Positions 63,798 through 64,000 of a DNA stretch of 64,000 nucleotides are shown one piece after another. Within the stretch, counting starts at the first letter, position 1. Each line of letters opens with the position of its first letter. Position numbers and translations under genes: made by a program. Source of the stretch: Falsirhodobacter sp. alg1 (lineage in GTDB: Bacteria > Pseudomonadota > Alphaproteobacteria > Rhodobacterales > Rhodobacteraceae); the NCBI RefSeq assembly GCF_000739715.2, contig NZ_BBJC02000001.1, forward strand, positions 635,315 through 699,314. The letters run 5' to 3'. The notes under the pieces were generated by a model. That model did not search any database and had not been told where the DNA came from. It was given only the letters and a program-made list of their open reading frames with translations.

Positions 63798-64000
63798 CGG
63801 CGCCGCAGCCAGAAGCACAGGACAGCCGCATTCGTGTCGGCCTGTCCCATCTGGCTGCATTGGAGGCCAAGGCAAAAGGCTTCGACTTTTTGCCCCGTCA
63901 GCCTGTGGGCAGCATCCTGTCCGGTCGGCGCGCCTCGCGTATGCGCGGGCGGGGAATGGAATTCGACGAAATCCGCGGTTACCTGCCCGGAGATGATCCC
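63794..64000 (+). CDS. DUF58 protein, N-terminal part
   Basis: Starts with GTG inside the phosphatase stop (GTGA) and is open to the window end, giving 69 codons. The sequence includes GLSHLAALEAKAKGFDFLPR and GRGMEFDEIRGYLPGDDP, the classic DUF58 N-terminus. DUF58 proteins pair with MoxR and often precede von Willebrand A genes. Too short for routine calling because the stop lies outside. Confidence 0.9.
   Translation, partial: MTAPQPEAQDSRIRVGLSHLAALEAKAKGFDFLPRQPVGSILSGRRASRMRGRGMEFDEIRGYLPGDDP

Noticed and set aside
60189-63875. Very long open frame on the minus strand opposite the sulfatase-moxR-HAD genes
   Set aside because: It lies entirely antisense to three clearly recognised genes, has no family resemblance and arises from their codon bias.
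1-64000. CRISPR arrays, insertion sequences, prophage genes and replication origins
   Set aside because: No regularly spaced repeats, transposase or integrase motifs, or DnaA-box clusters were seen while reading the window.

Overview
This window is high-GC chromosomal DNA from an alphaproteobacterium, most likely a member of the Rhodobacterales. The family-level call rests on gene order and family variants: irr divergent from fabA-fabB-fabI, ffs near dnaX-ybaB-recR, ihfB-lapA-trpF-trpB, a general-stress sigma factor of the EcfG type beside a NepR-like peptide, and many start/stop overlaps of the ATGA or GTGA type. I do not name a genus.

Positions 1-40,500 are mostly core genome. In order they hold a helicase C-terminus, an AsnC-type ligand domain, pyrD, a 5'-nucleotidase, tRNA-Gly, the unsaturated fatty-acid genes fabI/fabB/fabA with irr, a transglutaminase-like protein under a textbook EcfG promoter, epmA/efp, queH, a GT61 glycosyltransferase, tRNA-CAU, nudC, the SRP RNA, the ohrR/ohr peroxide pair, a Zur-type palindrome in front of a COG0523 zinc GTPase, dnaX-ybaB-recR, a LysR regulator, ffh behind a structured leader, then a long block (GNAT, aroQ, rpsP, rimM, trmB, aroA, cmk, rpsA, ihfB, lapA, trpF, trpB). 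Next come pth/rplY, paired PaaI thioesterases with a MerR regulator, nepR/ecfG and a membrane PQQ glucose-type dehydrogenase.

From 40,530 to 45,622 a tRNA-Ser is followed by a lower-GC gap and a 1516-residue protein. This protein joins a family-2-like glycosyltransferase, a polysaccharide pyruvyl-transferase domain and an F420-hydrogenase beta-subunit-like iron-sulfur domain through Pro/Ala/Gly-rich linkers. It is the most unusual single gene here. An L,D-transpeptidase with a two-component system follows.

From 48,402 to 59,505 there is an acid-sugar catabolic locus: a TRAP transporter (dctQMP), a XylX-like 2-keto-3-deoxy-acid dehydratase, a FadR-type GntR regulator, an FAD-linked oxidase, a DenD-like dehydrogenase, a beta-hydroxyacid dehydrogenase, a XylD-like IlvD/Edd dehydratase and an Asp/Glu racemase. 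Three copies of a TGTCAGACA-centred inverted repeat sit in its control regions and look like the operators of the GntR protein. Dehydration by the XylD homologue followed by the XylX homologue would give alpha-ketoglutarate semialdehyde, as in the Weimberg route, but the actual substrate is not evident.

After an AT-rich 0.9 kb gap, the window ends in an operon of a secreted CTAGR-type sulfatase, a MoxR AAA+ ATPase, a secreted HAD phosphatase and the start of a DUF58 protein. This suggests a MoxR/DUF58 module dedicated to exported hydrolases.
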